Notes: generated by a model not told the origin, from the sequence alone. A stretch of 64,000 bases of DNA from Elephas maximus indicus (GCF_024166365.1 NC_064820.1:132204001-132268000); one strand, 5' to 3'; counted from the stretch's first letter, positions 10,806 to 23,460 are shown. Made by a program: numbers and translations.

Positions 10806-13466
10806 TACCTCAAACCAGCAAACCAGGGAATCTGCAATTATTTTTCCAGGGTTCTTTTTGAATCAATTAGCAACAATTTATTTTCCCCTCAGTAACAGTG
10901 TAAAGTTAATTCTGTACAGAATGAAATTAAAAAAAAAAAGCACAGTCAGGTTTTCCCAAATTGTGGTATATTTTAACTTACCAAATGGGATAATGAAACA
11001 TAGAAATGTATCTACATCTTAGGTACCAAAGACATATTGTGAATGATGTTTTCTACTTCACCATGTATCTTTGGAGAAAAGTGAGTACAAAAATTGATTT
11101 ATGATTAACATCATAAATCCCTTATCAATTGCGACCATATGTGTATGGCATAAGAATTAACTTTGCACTGTTACTGAGGGGAAAATAAATTGTTGATAAG
11201 ATAGGTAATCACTCAGTACTCAGGATATCCAACAGGTTAATTGATCTGCAGCTTTATCTTCTTCGTTCTTATAAGAATAATTGTCCAGAAATGACAAACG
11301 TTGCCAACCATTTTTTTTCCTAGACAATATAATTGTGAAATAGCCAATTAGACTTGGAACAGTCAGATCAATATTTTGATAGCTCTTTAAGATGAAGTAT
11401 TCTTTTGATAGTGGCCAAAATTAAGGTCTACATTAAGAGGAAGATTTTCAATAAGTGATTTAGCACAGTGTAATTCATAATATGTCTATAACACTGCCAG
11501 AACAGTAGTGGAATTTACTAACAAATGCTGCCACATTTTTACTTCTGCTTTAATGACTTGCTTTACATTAATATAAATGAGGTAAAATTAACACCAGCTC
11601 ATTTAATTTGGTGGAATATTTTTCAACTCCTTTCAAGTGATGCATTTGGTGTCAATGATAATATGAGACCATTTATTATTTTTAATCTAAAAAGAAATAC
11701 TTTTGTGTATATATTTAAATTTCTAATTTCTAATTAATTTCTCCCATTTTCTCAGATGCAAGCAAAACATCTTGAACTATTTTAAAATTCAGTTCTTTAG
11801 TAAAACTTTTGTCTGTACAGTAAAAAAAAAAAAAAGAAATCCTGAGAAAAATGTTATTTTCTAGGAAAACTACCCTGGAAGTGAAAAGTATATTCACCCC
11901 ATTTTCAGTGTGACTAAGAGTGAATAACTGTATTTATCTTTAAGCATTTCTGTTTGCTTTATGTTCAAGAAATACATTTTCTTCAAATTTTCCTTTCATG
12001 TAGTTACAGGGAAAGGAATATTTACTGTAAATGGAGCCTGTTACTAAATACTAGGAGTCATTCAAAAGAAATAAAACATCTTTATAAAATCTTAAGGAGG
12101 GCTGAGTGCAAAATATTTACAAATTAAAATTAAAAAAACTGAGAGCTATTTTAAAGCAATGTAATAAATACAAAAACAAATGCAGATTAGTAAGAGCTAT
12201 AAGTATGTGTAAAGGTGGTTAGGAGTTCTGTAGAAGTTTTGCAATGATGAACACTGGCAGATGAAAAGCGTCCTGAGTATGTAAATCTGCATATTCTGAT
12301 CCTGGTCTCAGCAGTATGCAAAATTGTCCTGGTAGGACAAAGGCCTCAGAGCAAATCACTCTTGTGCTTAATTTCAATATGCTACTAAATTACCAAAAAA
12401 AAAAAAAAGGGCATATATTGCATATCTTTTGAGAAGCTAGAATTGGCATGAAAGTATATGGTGGTATAATCTATTTTGATTGCACTTTACTCTTTGCATT
12501 TTTATAGCACCTAATGTCTAAATGTTCCACAAAAATTGCTCTTGACTCACAATTTTGGAAGGAAGAATGAAGGGAAAGTTGTCAGGACTAAAGGCTTGGC
12601 GGCATGTATTTGCAATGCTAGTTTTCTCTAGCATAAGGGCCTATTGAAGGTAGGTACAGTCCAGTGTGTTTGGGTTGAGGGTGTGTTTTATGTAACAAAG
12701 GGCTGAGAAGGCCTCCATCATTCTTAGGAGGGAAGAGAATGTGCGATATGGATAACCAGCAGGTTCCAAATGGCAGGTTTGCACTCTGTTCTTCCAGGCC
12801 ATGAATTTGTCCTTTGGGGGTGTTTTTGCTCATTCCTTGTGCTGTGTGCAGAGGTGCATGCAGTGTGTCCTTCTTGCATTTACTACTATAGGAGAAGCAA
12901 AGGCAGCCTTACAAGAGAGGAGAAGAAAAGGACTGTTGATTACCTCTGTTTTTCATAGACTTGACACTGGAACTTGTTACTTTTGGCTGCAGCACTGAGG
13001 CTCTCATTCTATCCCTGGCCAGTCCATGCTGGGTTGCTGGCAATGAGAAGCATTGCTTTCACTAGTCCAGAAACAATATGAATGGTTCCAGCATTCTCAC
13101 CTGTGTGTGACCCTAAGCTGGGTTGTAATATTTTTTTAACAGTTCCCTGTGAGATGTTAGAATCCATATTTTGAATTTTGTTTTGCTTCCCATAAATGGA
13201 AGAAAGGATTAGACCAGCCTTCAGACATGGAAATTTAGACTTAATTTCAAACTGAACCCCGTTCTATTTGAAAGTTATTACATTAGAGTTAATTCAGGAA
13301 CTCCATGCTATATTTCAAAGCCATGGTAGCAAAATAACAAAAACAAAATACTTCTTTGTATAAAAGCTACCATGGATTAAAAAAAAAATGTACCTTTCTC
13401 ACAAAAGGTTTAAGCTGCTTCCCCCTCTTGCTCTATCACCATTAAGAGGATATTTTTATACACGTG
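10806..13466. other. Single-copy-like AT-rich non-coding DNA
   Basis: No recognisable repeat over most of 2.6 kb, apart from A-tracts at 10928-10940, 11821-11834 and 12395-12408. Short open frames (for example 11525-11737, 12618-12998) have no domain, no splice-flanked exon shape and no codon bias I can judge. 11500-11740 is especially AT-rich. I see no gene. Confidence 0.5.
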
Positions 13467-13884
13467 TGTCTTAGTTTCCTACGGCTGCTGTAACAAAATA
13501 CCACAAATGAATGTTTTTAAAGGATGGGAATTTATTGCCGTACAGTTCTGGAGGCTAAATGTCCAAATCAGGGTTGATTGGACTGCCTTGTCGATTCCTC
13601 CTGAGGGTCTTTCTCCTAATTCCTGGTGACTGCCAGCAATCTGTGGTGTTTCTTTATTGCCTGTAGGTGCATCTTCACATGGGGTCTGTCTTCCTCTCTT
13701 TGTTTCTGTGTCTTTTTATAAAAATACCATTTAGAAGGGATTAGGTTGAGGATCTACCCTACCCTGCTATGGCCTCATTAGCATAACAAAAAGAAAACTC
13801 CTATTTCAAGCAGAGTCATATTTACAGGTTCAGGGGTTAGGGCTCCAAAACAACTTCTTGGGGAACACAATTAAGTCTATAACA
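13467..13884 (-). mobile_element. MLT1-type (ERVL-MaLR) solo LTR with ACGTG target duplication
   Basis: Plus-strand start TGTCTTAGTTTCCTACGGCT and end gggaacacaattaagtctat then aaca are the complement of a MaLR LTR. ACGTG is present on both sides (13462-13466 and 13885-13889), a 5-bp duplication as expected for ERVL. 418 bp, complete ends, no internal region. Confidence 0.85.
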
Positions 13885-13889
13885 ACGTG

Positions 13890-14319
13890 GAAACTAAACT
13901 ACCTTCTGACTGACAGGTGAGGTAACTCCTGGTCTCCTAAACACTGCTTAGACTCTGGGTCTTACATTTGTTTTTTCATCCTTTCTGGGACGTTGACCCT
14001 GGCTGATGCTCTGACACTTGTATTCTTATTTCAAGGAGTGAGATTAACAAAAGGAAACTATTGTAATATTGTAAATATTAGGATGATAAGGGTATTGACT
14101 GTAGTACTATGAGTAGAAATGAAGGAAGGATTTAAGATACTTCCCATAAAAAAGGGATTGACAAACCCTGATATTCCTTAGTGCAAAGAGAGGATGACTC
14201 AAACCTTTCCAGCATGGCTTTCTTAGAGCAATTTAACTAGTGGTAGTAAGAAAGTCAAAGTGGGAGCCAGCTGGGAAAGAAATAATGAGCTTTAAAAAAC
14301 AAATGAAAAAACTTAAAAA
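13890..14319. other. Non-coding, nothing recognised
   Basis: Mixed sequence without clear repeat or gene. Confidence 0.4.
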
Positions 14320-14620
14320 TTGTACCAGAATATCCAAGTCAGCATTTCTAGGAGGTAGTTAGGATTGAAGCTTATCAGAAATATAGAAAAAAACATGTGA
14401 GAAGTGGCTACCTTGGGACAGTGGTGGATGTCATGAGATTTCTTGAGGGGAGAAAGAGAGAGGGAGAAGAGCAGGAGGCTGGGATCTAACCCTTGGGGAA
14501 TGAGCACATTGGTAGGTCAAGGAGAAGAACGGGAGAAGGCAGCAAAAGCATAGTGTGAGAGATCCGAAGAGACCAGAATGACTTCTTATCCTCTGAAAGA
14601 GAAGGACAAGCTTAAAGTCT
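14320..14620 (+). repeat. Ancient interspersed repeat (same type as 8520-9790)
   Basis: Blocks gggagaaagagagagggaga, cccttggggaatgagcacat and gaagagaccagaatgac match the later part of the same ancient repeat seen at 8520-9790. The open frame on the opposite strand at 14431-14787 crosses it and is not a gene. Confidence 0.5.
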
Positions 14621-14799
14621 AAGTGCGAAAACAGATATGTTTTTCTCCTGGTGTTTCCTTTAAGCATAAAATAAGATATATTCCCACGGGTGTTGTTGTT
14701 TCTGTTCAGAGTATAACTCGACATGATAGATAAAGTCAGGGTGAGGAAAGAAATTTGTTTGAGATAATATTTTCTGAGTTTCATCATATGCTACTGTGT

Positions 14800-15290
14800 G
14801 TATATATTGCGGCAGCCATAGAAATGTGCCCTTCAAGAGAAACTGCTGCGGGGAGCAGAGCTGACTGACAGCCCAAGCTGCTGCCCCCGGAGTTCCCCAC
14901 TGTGTTTCCGTTGAGGCCAGGCTTCCACTTGCTCTTCCCAGTCAGTGATTCAGTACAGCAGAAAAGCAGTGGTGGGGGTGGGGGTTGGGTCTAATTTTGG
15001 GCCAATCCAGCTCAACACCAGGCAGCTTTTCCTCATTGTTGGCCTGGCGTAGATTTTCTCAGAACTGTCCTATTGGGTCGGTATGAGTCGGGATCAACTT
15101 AATATGGGTTGGTACTGCTGTTTGAGCTCTACCTATCCCTCCAACACTTTCTCTTCTCGCATGCATCAGGCCTGCTCTTTCTGACTACTCTCCCTTTATA
15201 CTTCGCAGGCATTTCCCCAACACATCTCTTGGTATCTACTTCCCAGAAGACCCAAACTGACACATATATCAACCCAAGTTTAATAGTTGA
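14800..15290. repeat. Unclassified old repeat with a possible AfroSINE tail
   Basis: A GC-richer stretch. 15062-15108 (gtcctattgggtcggtatga, gtcgggatcaactt) resembles an AfroSINE 3' end. 15200-15262 (cccagaagacccaaactgac) resembles the terminus of an old interspersed repeat I cannot name. The 112-codon frame at 15109-15447 shows no domain. Confidence 0.35.
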
Positions 15291-16829
15291 CCTGGGTAGC
15301 TCTGATAGTTTCTGTCACACAGAAAATATAGCTAAAACCCTAAAAAGTTTATTTGTAATTGGTTTATTCCCCCCGGCCCCCAAGAATTTAGGACTGAATT
15401 ATAGTGTTTGGAGTCAGATGTCTGGGAAGGAACCAAGACTACACTGAATCCAATTGCACATGATCTTGACACTTACATTTAGCTAAAATTTTGGTCATTA
15501 ATTTCATCTCATATACCATGTTCATTCAGAACAATGGATGGCCTGTATATTTTAGTTTACTTGTGTTCTTTTAATAACTCTTTCTTTCTTTTTTTTTTTT
15601 TTTTACTGAATTTGTAATATAAGGAACTACTTATTTTTTCAATTGGCTAATAAATGGAAAACTCTACATTATTAATAGACATTTCTTTAAAGTTTAACAA
15701 AAAGTAGGTCAGTAAGTCCAAAGTATAGAAAAAAATATAGGGGCATGACCTACAACAGATTAACAAAACCAAACTACTCAAAATGAATGTGCTCTTAAGG
15801 CATAGCTAGCCTCTGGGAATGAGAGAGGCAATTAAAAAGCTCTATCAGTTATTTTATCACATAGTTCCTCAAATGAATGAATGAATGAATTGAAAATGTA
15901 AAATTGAAAGCAAATTTTATAATCAGGAAATAGCTTTGACTTGAGAATAAGGATTTCCAAATAAATTATCATTTCAGAATGTTAAATAGCAACCAAAAGT
16001 TATAAGTGAGTTAATACAACTTCTCAGTATCTATCACATGTTCAAAAAGAGAGAGCTAATTAGCTTGGCGTTTACAAAACCTGGCTTTAACTCAGCTAGC
16101 TAGGTAAAATTGAACTTCATTTAACCTGTTTCTCAGTGTTCTCAAATGATACAAGTCCCTCAAAGCTTTTAAATCTGTAATTCTATTCAGTTTATTTCCA
16201 GGAGATTAGGCACTAAGAAAAATAGGTTACTTTTTTTGTAAAAGTTCTATAGGCACGTATTAGGCATCAGATTGATTCAAAATCAATATTGGAGTGTCTG
16301 TAGATTGTATATGTCTCCTCATGTTTACTTTAAATTCACTGCTTATCTACCTTGCTTGTGGTATAGAATTCCTTGGAAAGCGGTGGTCTTGTCTTACTCA
16401 TGTTTTATTTCCTACAATGCCTGGCAGAGTACATGTTAAGTAAAAGTTGTGGGATTGGATTGAAAATTCTGTTAGTAGAAGGATTGTGAGGAGTTTCAAG
16501 TTATGGTTACTTGTGAAATACTTCTATGGCAGATGTCAAATAAATATTTGGAGACTTGGACTGAATATTCTGTCTCTGTATAAGGGTTATAATAGTTTGA
16601 AGTCACAGTTGCGTGTAAAAATACTTACTTGAAGGTAAGAGTTCTATGGTACTGAAGGTATATGAGCTAAGTCTTACTATTAAAAAAAAATCAGAAGCTA
16701 TATTAACTCTCTGAAACACCCCACATTCATTTCCATGTAGATTTCAATAACATATATAAACACTAACATGTTATTTCAATGTATTCTTAGTTTATGGAGA
16801 AAGGGAGAAACTGACAATAGCATTAATTC
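15291..16829. other. Non-coding, mostly single-copy-like
   Basis: Holds a T-tract at about 15587-15604, a short (AATG)n at 15872-15890 and a possible L2 tail at 16350-16440 (tgtcttactcatgttttatt, caatgcctggcagagtac). No gene seen. Confidence 0.4.
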
Positions 16830-17040
16830 TTGTCTATTATATACTTGACACTGTATTAGGAAATTTATCACATCATTTTAAGTCTCACAATGGTTGTTTG
16901 TATTATCCCTTCAAATTTCAGTTGAGAAACTTCAGTGGGTTCAAGAACTTACCTAAAGGAACAGGTATTGAGAGACAGAGCCAGAATTCAGATTCAGTGG
17001 ATCTGTCTGCAGAGCTCAAAGATTTTCTAACACAGCAGAA
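16830..17040 (+). repeat. MIR
   Basis: Follows the MIR order: cttgacactgtattaggaaa, atcacatcattttaagtctc, acaatggttgtttgtattat, gagaaacttcagtgggttca, aacttacctaaaggaacagg, then agccagaattcagattcagt. Near full length, strongly diverged. Confidence 0.7.
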
Positions 17041-17104
17041 AATCATATGCCCATACTAGCTTACAATTCATTGGCTAAAGCCTCAAATGCGGTTTGTTAG
17101 AATA

Positions 17105-17160
17105 TTCAAGTATTCATTCATTCATTCTCTTGCTCATTCATTCATTCACTCACTATTTAT
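17105..17160. repeat. (ATTC)n-rich simple repeat
   Basis: Runs of attcattcattcattc with interruptions. Confidence 0.8.
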
Positions 17161-17230
17161 TGACATGATATGTCATTGCTGCTGGGGTTGCAAAAGTAGA
17201 AAAGAAAAACAAGTTTCTCATGGAGCTTAT

Positions 17231-20200
17231 GTTGTTGTTGTTAGGTACCATCGAGTCGGCTCCAACTCATAGCGACCCTATGCATAACAGAATAAAACAC
17301 TGCCCGGTCCTGGGCCATCCTTACAATAGTTGTTATGCTTGACCTCATTCTTGCAGCCACTGTGTCAATCCATCTTCTTGAGGGTCTTCCTCTTTTCTGC
17401 TGACCCTGTACTCTGCCAAGCATGATGTTGTTCTCCAGAGACTGATCTCTCCTGACAACATATCCAAAGTATGTAAGACGCAGTCTCGCCATCCTTGCCT
17501 CTAAGGAGCATTCTGGCTGTACTTCTTCTAAGACAGATTTGTTTGTTCTTTTGGCAGTCCATGGTATATTCAATATTCTTCACCAGCACCACAATTCAAA
17601 GGCGTCAGTCCTTCGTCGGTCTTCCTTACTCATTGTCCAGTTTTCACATGCATATGATGCAATTGAAAATACCATGGCTTGGGTCAGGTGCACCTTAGTC
17701 TTCAAGGTGACATCTTTGCTCTTCAATACTTTAAAGAGGTCCTTCGCAGCAGATTTACCCAATACAATGCATCTTTTGATTTCTTGACTGCTGCTTCCAT
17801 GGCTGTTGATTGTGAATCCAAGTAAAATGAAATCCTTGACAACGTCAATCTTTCTCTGTTTATCATGTTGCTCATTGGTCCCAGTTGTGAGGATTTTTGT
17901 TTTCTTTATGTTGAGGTGTAATCCATACTGAAGGCTGTGGTCTTTGATCTTCATTAGTAAGTGCTTCAAGTCCTCTTCACTTTCAGCAAGCAAGGTTGTG
18001 TCATCTGCATAACACAGGTTGTTAATGATTCTTCCTCCAATCCTGATGCCCTGTTCTTCTTCATATAGTCCAGCTTCTCAGATTATTTGCTCCGCATACA
18101 GATTGAATAGGTATGGTGAAAGAATACAACCCTGATGAACACCTTTCCTGACTTTAAACCAAACAGTGTCCCCTTGTTCTGTCCGAACAACTGCCTCTTG
18201 ATCTGTGTAAAGGTTCCTCATGAGCACAATTAAGTGTTCTGGAATTCCCATTCTTCACAATGTTATCCATAATTTATTATGATCCGCACAGTCAAATGCC
18301 TTTGCATAGTCAATAAAACACAGGTAAACATCCTTCTGGTATTCTCTGCCTTCAGCCAGGATCCATTTGACATCAGCAATGATATATGTGGTTCCACATC
18401 CTCTACTGAAACTGGCCTGAGTTTCTGGCAGTTCCCTGTCGATATATTGCTGCAGCCGTTTTTGAATGATCTTCAGCAAAATTTTACTTGCGTGTGATAG
18501 TAATGATATTGTTCCATAATTTCCACATTCGGTTGTATCACCTTTCTTGGGAATAGGCATAAATATGGATCACTTTCAGTCAGTTGGCCAGGAAGCTGCC
18601 TTCCATATTTCTTGGCATAGACGAGTGAGCACCTCCATTGCTGCATCTGTTTATTGAAACATCTCAATTGATATTCCATCAATTCCTGGAGCCTTGTTTT
18701 TCACCAAAGCCTTCAGAGCCGCCTGGACTTCTTCCTTCAGTACCATCGGCTCCTGATCATATGCTACCTCTTGAAATGTTTGAACATCAACTAATTCTTT
18801 TTGGTATGATGACTCTGGGTATTCCTTCCATCTTCTTTTGATGTGTCCTGTGTCATTTAATATTTTCCCCATAGAATCCTTCACTATTGCAACTCAAGGC
18901 TTGAATTTTTTTTTTTCAGTTCTTTCAGCTTGAGAAACACCGAGCTTGTTCTTTCCTTTTGGTTTTCCATTTTTAGCTCTTTGCACTTGTCATTATAATA
19001 CTTTACTTTGTCTTCTCGAGCCGCCCTTTGAAATCTTCTGTTCAGTTCTTTTATTTCATCCATTCTTCCTTTTGCTTTAGCTGCTCAACATTTGAAAGCA
19101 AGTTTCAGAGTCTCCTCTGATATCCATCTTGGTCTTTTCTTTCTTTCCTGTCTTTTCAATGACCTCTTGCTTTCTTCATGGATGATGTCCTTGATGTCAT
19201 TCCACAACTCGTCTGATCTTCGGTCACTAGTGTTCAATGTGTCAAATCTATTTTCCAGAAGGTCTCTAAATTCAGGTGGGATATACTCAAGTTCATATTT
19301 TGGCTCTTGTGGACTTGCTCTGATTTTCTTCAGTTTCAGCTTGAACTTGCATATGAGCAATTGATGATCTGTTCCACGGTCGGCCCCTGGCCTTGTTCCG
19401 ACTGATGATATTGAGCTTTTCCATCCTCTCTTTCCACAGATGTAGTCAGTTTGATTTCTGTGTGTTCCATCGGGCGAAGTCCATGTGTATAGTCACTGTT
19501 TATGTTGGTGAAAGAGGGTATTTGCAGTGAAGAAGTTGTTGGTCTTGCAAAATTCTATCATTCGATCTCCGGCATTGTTTCTATCACCAAGGCCATGTTT
19601 TCCAACTGCTGATCCTTCTCGTTTCCACGTTTCGCATTAAAATCACCAGTAATTATCAATGCATCTTGATTGCACGTTCGATCAATTTCAGACTACAGCA
19701 GCTGATAAAAACTTCTATTTCTTCATCTTTGGCCCTAGTGGTTGGTGTGTATATTTAAATAATAGTCATATTAACTGTTCTTCCTTGAAGGTGTATGGAT
19801 ATTATCCTATCACTGACACCATTGTACTTCAGGGTTGATCTTGATATGTTCTTTTTGACAATGAATGCAACACCATTCCTCTTCGAGTTGTCATTCCCAG
19901 CATAGTAGACTATATGATTGTCCGATTTAAAACAGCCAATACCAGTCCATTTCAGTTCCCTAATGCCTAGGATATCGATGTTTATGTATTCCATTTCATT
20001 TTTGACGGCTTCCAATTTACCTAGATTCATACTTCATGCATTCCAGGTTCCAATTATTAATGGATGTTTGCAGCTGTTTCTTCTTATTTTGAGTCATGCC
20101 ACATCAGCGAATGAAGGTCCCGAAAGTTTTACTCCATCCATGTCATTAAGGTCGACTCTACTTTGAGGAGGCAGCTCTTCCCCAGTCATCTTTTGAGTGC

Positions 20201-20457
20201 CTTCCAAACCTGGGGGGCTCATCTTCCAGCACTTATCAGACAATGTTTTGCTGCTATTCATAAGGTTTTCACTGGCTAATACTTTTCAGAAGCAGAGTGC
20301 TGGGTCCTCCTTCCTAGTCTGTCTTAGTCTGGAAGCTCAACTGAAACCTCTCCTCCATGGGCGACCCTGCTCGTATCTGAATACTGGCAGCAGAGCTTTC
20401 AGCATCACAGCAACATGCAAGCCCCCACGGTACGACAAACTGACAGACACGTGGGGC
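17231..20457 (-). mobile_element. Full-length RTE-clade LINE (RTE1/BovB-like), decayed, with target duplication
   Basis: 3,227 bp from a (GTT)n tail at 17231 to a 5' end at 20457, flanked by catggagcttat (17219-17230) and catggaacttat (20458-20469), 11 of 12 identical. On the minus strand the order is endonuclease, then reverse transcriptase. The endonuclease start is in the translation of 19755-20030 (GKLEAVKNEM, GIRELKWTGIG, HIVYYAGN); the glutamate in RELKW is in the place of the catalytic acid in this family. Reverse transcriptase pieces are at 18651-18884, 18473-18682 and 18255-18560, with FIDYAKAFD near 18292-18322, and a YADD box lies at about 18001-18014. The C-terminal translation at 17241-17573 has ECSLEARMARLRLTYFGYVV and RWIDTVAARM. 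Stops and frameshifts between these pieces show it cannot make a working protein. It is the best local reference for the other RTE fragments. Confidence 0.95.
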
Positions 20458-20654
20458 CATGGAACTTATAATTAGTGGGAAAAGCATATAGCTAATAAAT
20501 AAGATGATTTTAGCTTCTCTCTTTTATTTAAGACAAAACAAATCCTCAGTGTTATTGGTGGTATAACCCTTGCTTCCAGATCTAAAAATAGAAGGACATT
20601 CTCTTAACATAATGTACAGAATCCCCTTCTATAGGAAACAGAACGGCAAAATAT

Positions 20655-20828
20655 GAAGAAAAGCCTGGTGATCTACTTTTGAAAATCAGCCAGTGAAAAC
20701 TCTGTGGATCATAATGGTCTGTTCTTCAACTGATCATGGGGATGTGTAGGACCAGGAAGTGTTTTGATCCATTTTTCACGGGGTCACCAAGAGTTAGGTG
20801 CCAACTCAACAGCAGCTAACAACGAAAA
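20655..20828 (+). mobile_element. AfroSINE, 3' two thirds, with RTE-like tail
   Basis: Starts within the body (gcctggtgatctacttttga, aaatcagccagtgaaaact) and ends ggtgccaactcaacagcagc then taacaac. The last bases are the same AAC-type tail as the RTE LINE, direct evidence of the tail relationship. Confidence 0.8.
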
Positions 20829-20949
20829 TGGCAAAGTATTGGAAGTATTTCCATTCAATTTAGAAAATGAAACATAACAGACGACTTGAAAAAGATAAAA
20901 ATGCATACTATGTATATATAAATACACATATTCAGGTAGGAAAAATGTT

Positions 20950-21772
20950 ATAGAGATGCAAGTAATCTAAAATTTTACCCATAACTTTAATCACACCCTA
21001 TGAAAATTCTAAAGGAATGTTATGGATATTGACAACTGAAAAGAAAACACAAGAATAATCAGTTTTTGGGAAAAAGAAAACCAGTATTTGACAGGCTTTC
21101 CCCCTCACCAGATATAAAACAAACCATACCACTTCACTACTTAAAAAGAGTAATATTGGTGCAGAAAGAGTTCATTGGAACAGAATAAAGACCCCAGAAA
21201 AGAATCCCATATATATGCAAAATTTAGTTTGTGATAAAGATGGCATCTTCAGTAAAAAATGATACACTGCTTTTAAAAAAAGGCACTGAGATAATTAGAA
21301 ATGATTTGGGGGAAAATAGGTTAGATGAAGATTTCATCTTATGTACACACACACACACAGTTCAGACCTTTTTAAGAGCTTAATGAACAAATAAAATTAT
21401 AAATGTTTTAGAAGAAAATATGAGGAAGTAATTGTATAATATTGATATGAAAAGTGTATGTGTATGTTGTCACGTAGGATGAAATTTGTGTCTAAGTCCA
21501 ACAGTTGTCAAAGGAAAGACTGACAGATTTTACTATGGCAAAATTTAAATCTTCCAGAAGATAGAAAACAAAAGTGTCATCAGCAAAACTAAAAGACTAA
21601 AGACAGACAGGTATTTCCATCATTTATATGAGGCAAAGTTTGAGGTTAAAAAAAAATCAAGTTTTTAAAAGATTATAAACAATCTATTTGAAAAACAGAG
21701 CAAAGTCAATAAAGAATTAATTCACAGGAATACAAAAACACAAAAGCATATTCGAACTTGCTAGCAGTCACC
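20950..21772 (+). mobile_element. Degraded L1, 3' part of ORF2
   Basis: Order of blocks matches L1 ORF2 downstream of the reverse transcriptase: ttggaacagaataaagaccc, gtttgtgataaagatggcat, then aatgttttagaagaaaatat, and atcagcaaaactaaaagact. Many stops. No complete domain. A short (CA)n lies at 21342-21359. Confidence 0.65.
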
Positions 21773-21870
21773 AAAAAAAAACAAACAAAAAAAACCTGTT
21801 GCTGTCGAGTTGATTCTGACTCATAGTGACCCCGTAGGACAGAGTAGAACTGCCCCATAAGGATCCCAAG
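21773..21870 (-). mobile_element. AfroSINE, 5'-truncated
   Basis: An A-rich tail (accaaaaaaaaacaaacaaa) is followed by cctgttgctgtcgagttgat and gtgaccccgtaggacagagt. Only the 3' ~90 bp remain. It sits between two L1 pieces. Confidence 0.8.
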
Positions 21871-21884
21871 GCAGTGGGATTTTG

Positions 21885-22598
21885 GTGAATAGACAATACC
21901 TTAATGGAACAGAATAGAGAGCCCAGAAATAGACCCATAATAATATAATCAAAGGAATTAAATGAAGAAAAGATTGTCTTTTCAACAATTGGTTCTGGAA
22001 CAAATGGATACCTGCATGCAAAAAAAAAAAAAAGGAATCTAGACAGAGGCCTTACACTTACGACAGAAATTAACTCAAAATGGATAATACAACGAAAAGA
22101 CAAACCACAGCCTGGAAGGAAGGATTTTATAAAAAACTGATAAAGGACTTGTATCTAAAAAAAAGAAACTTCTTAAAACTCAGCAATAAGAAAGCAAACC
22201 ACCCAATTAAAAAAAAAAAAGGGCAAAAGATCTGAACAGACACTTCACCAAAGAAGATATACAGATGGGAAATAAGCATATCTAAAAGATACCCAACATT
22301 CTATGTCTTTAGGGAATTGTAAATTAAAGCAGTGATGAGATGCCACTACGCATCTATTACAATGACTAAAACTCCTGGTGAGGACATACAGCAGCAGCAA
22401 CTCCTCATTGCTGGTGGGAATGCAGAATGATGCAATTTATCAGTTTCTTACAAAGCTAAACATAGCTTACCATACAATTCAGCTATTTACCCTAATGAGT
22501 TGAAAATGTATGTCTACATAAAAACCTGCATAAGGGTGTTTACCAGCTTTATTCCTAACTGAAAAAAACAGCAAGTATGGAAACTGAAACCACTTCCA
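21885..22598 (+). mobile_element. Old L1 3' region, part 1
   Basis: Begins at ttaatggaacagaatagaga and runs through the L1 ORF2 C-terminal region (ggcaaaagatctgaacagac, acttcaccaaagaagatata, cactacgcatctattacaat, ttgctggtgggaatgcagaa). Stops throughout. It resumes at 22904 after a younger insertion. Confidence 0.8.
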
Positions 22599-22903
22599 AA
22601 GCCCACTTTTCAGGCAAGATCAGGCAGGCCTATAAAACAAAAAATAACACACATAAGGAACATGTTTCTTAGTTCAATCAAATATGAGAGACCAAATGGG
22701 CAACTCTGCCCAAAAAGCAAGACAAGAAGGCAGGAAGGGACAGGAACTGGACAAATGGACACAGGGAACCTGGGGTAGAAAGGGTGCTGTCACACTGTGG
22801 GGATTGCAACCAATGTCACAGAACAATATGTATATAAATTTTTGAATGAGAGATTAACTTGAGCTGTAAGCTTTCACCTAAAGTACAATTAAAAAAAAAA
22901 AAG
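22599..22903 (+). mobile_element. Younger L1 3' UTR tail with poly-A, inserted in old L1
   Basis: A short 3' UTR piece (caatcaaatatgagagacca, ggaagggacaggaactggac, gtggggattgcaaccaatgt, ctgtaagctttcacctaaag) with a poly-A run at about 22891-22902. I recognise this as an afrotherian L1 3' end. It interrupts the older L1 on the same strand, which shows the order of insertion. Confidence 0.7.
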
Positions 22904-23460
22904 GTGAATGGATAAATATGCTGTGGTACGTCCATACAATAGATATTATTCAGCAATAAAAGAAATGAGCTATTTAGTCATGAAAAGACATAGGGGAACC
23001 TTAAATGTATATTACTTAATGAAAGAAGCCAGTCGGAAAATGCTACATTCTTTATTTTTCCAACTATGTGACATCCTGGAAAAAGGAAAAACTATAGAGA
23101 CATTAAAAAGATAAGTAGTTGCCAGAGGTTGGGTGGAGGTAAGGGTAGGAGGCATAAATAGCTGGAGCACAGGTGATTTTAAGGTAGTGAAACTATTTCG
23201 TATGATACTGTAATGGCAGGTATATGACATTATGATTTGTCGAAACCCATAGAACTGCACAACATAAGGAATGAACCTTAATGAAAACTAGACTTCAGTT
23301 AATAATACATCAATATTGCTTCATCAATTGTAACAAATGTTAATAATGAGGAAACTGTTAGCTGGGAACAAGGTATTGGGGAGAGCGTATATACGGGAAC
23401 TCTATGCAATTTTCTGTAAACCTAAAACTGCTCTAAAACAGTCTGTAAATAATAATAGTA
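22904..23460 (+). mobile_element. Old L1 3' region, part 2
   Basis: Continues the old L1 with gtgaatggataaatatgctg, aatagatattattcagcaat, gaaagaagccagtcggaaaa, then the L1M-type 3' UTR (gaaacccatagaactgcaca, ttcatcaattgtaacaaatg, ctgtaaacctaaaactgctc). The open frame at 22908-23114 is a relic of ORF2's last residues and UTR, not a gene. Confidence 0.8.

Noticed and set aside
14431..14787. 118-codon minus-strand open frame
   Set aside because: Overlaps an ancient repeat on the other strand and has no recognisable domain.
15109..15447. 112-codon plus-strand open frame
   Set aside because: Low-complexity hydrophobic product over repeat-like DNA; no domain or exon signals that I can support.
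17241..17573. 110-codon minus-strand open frame as a gene
   Set aside because: C-terminal remnant of the RTE LINE protein in a decayed element.
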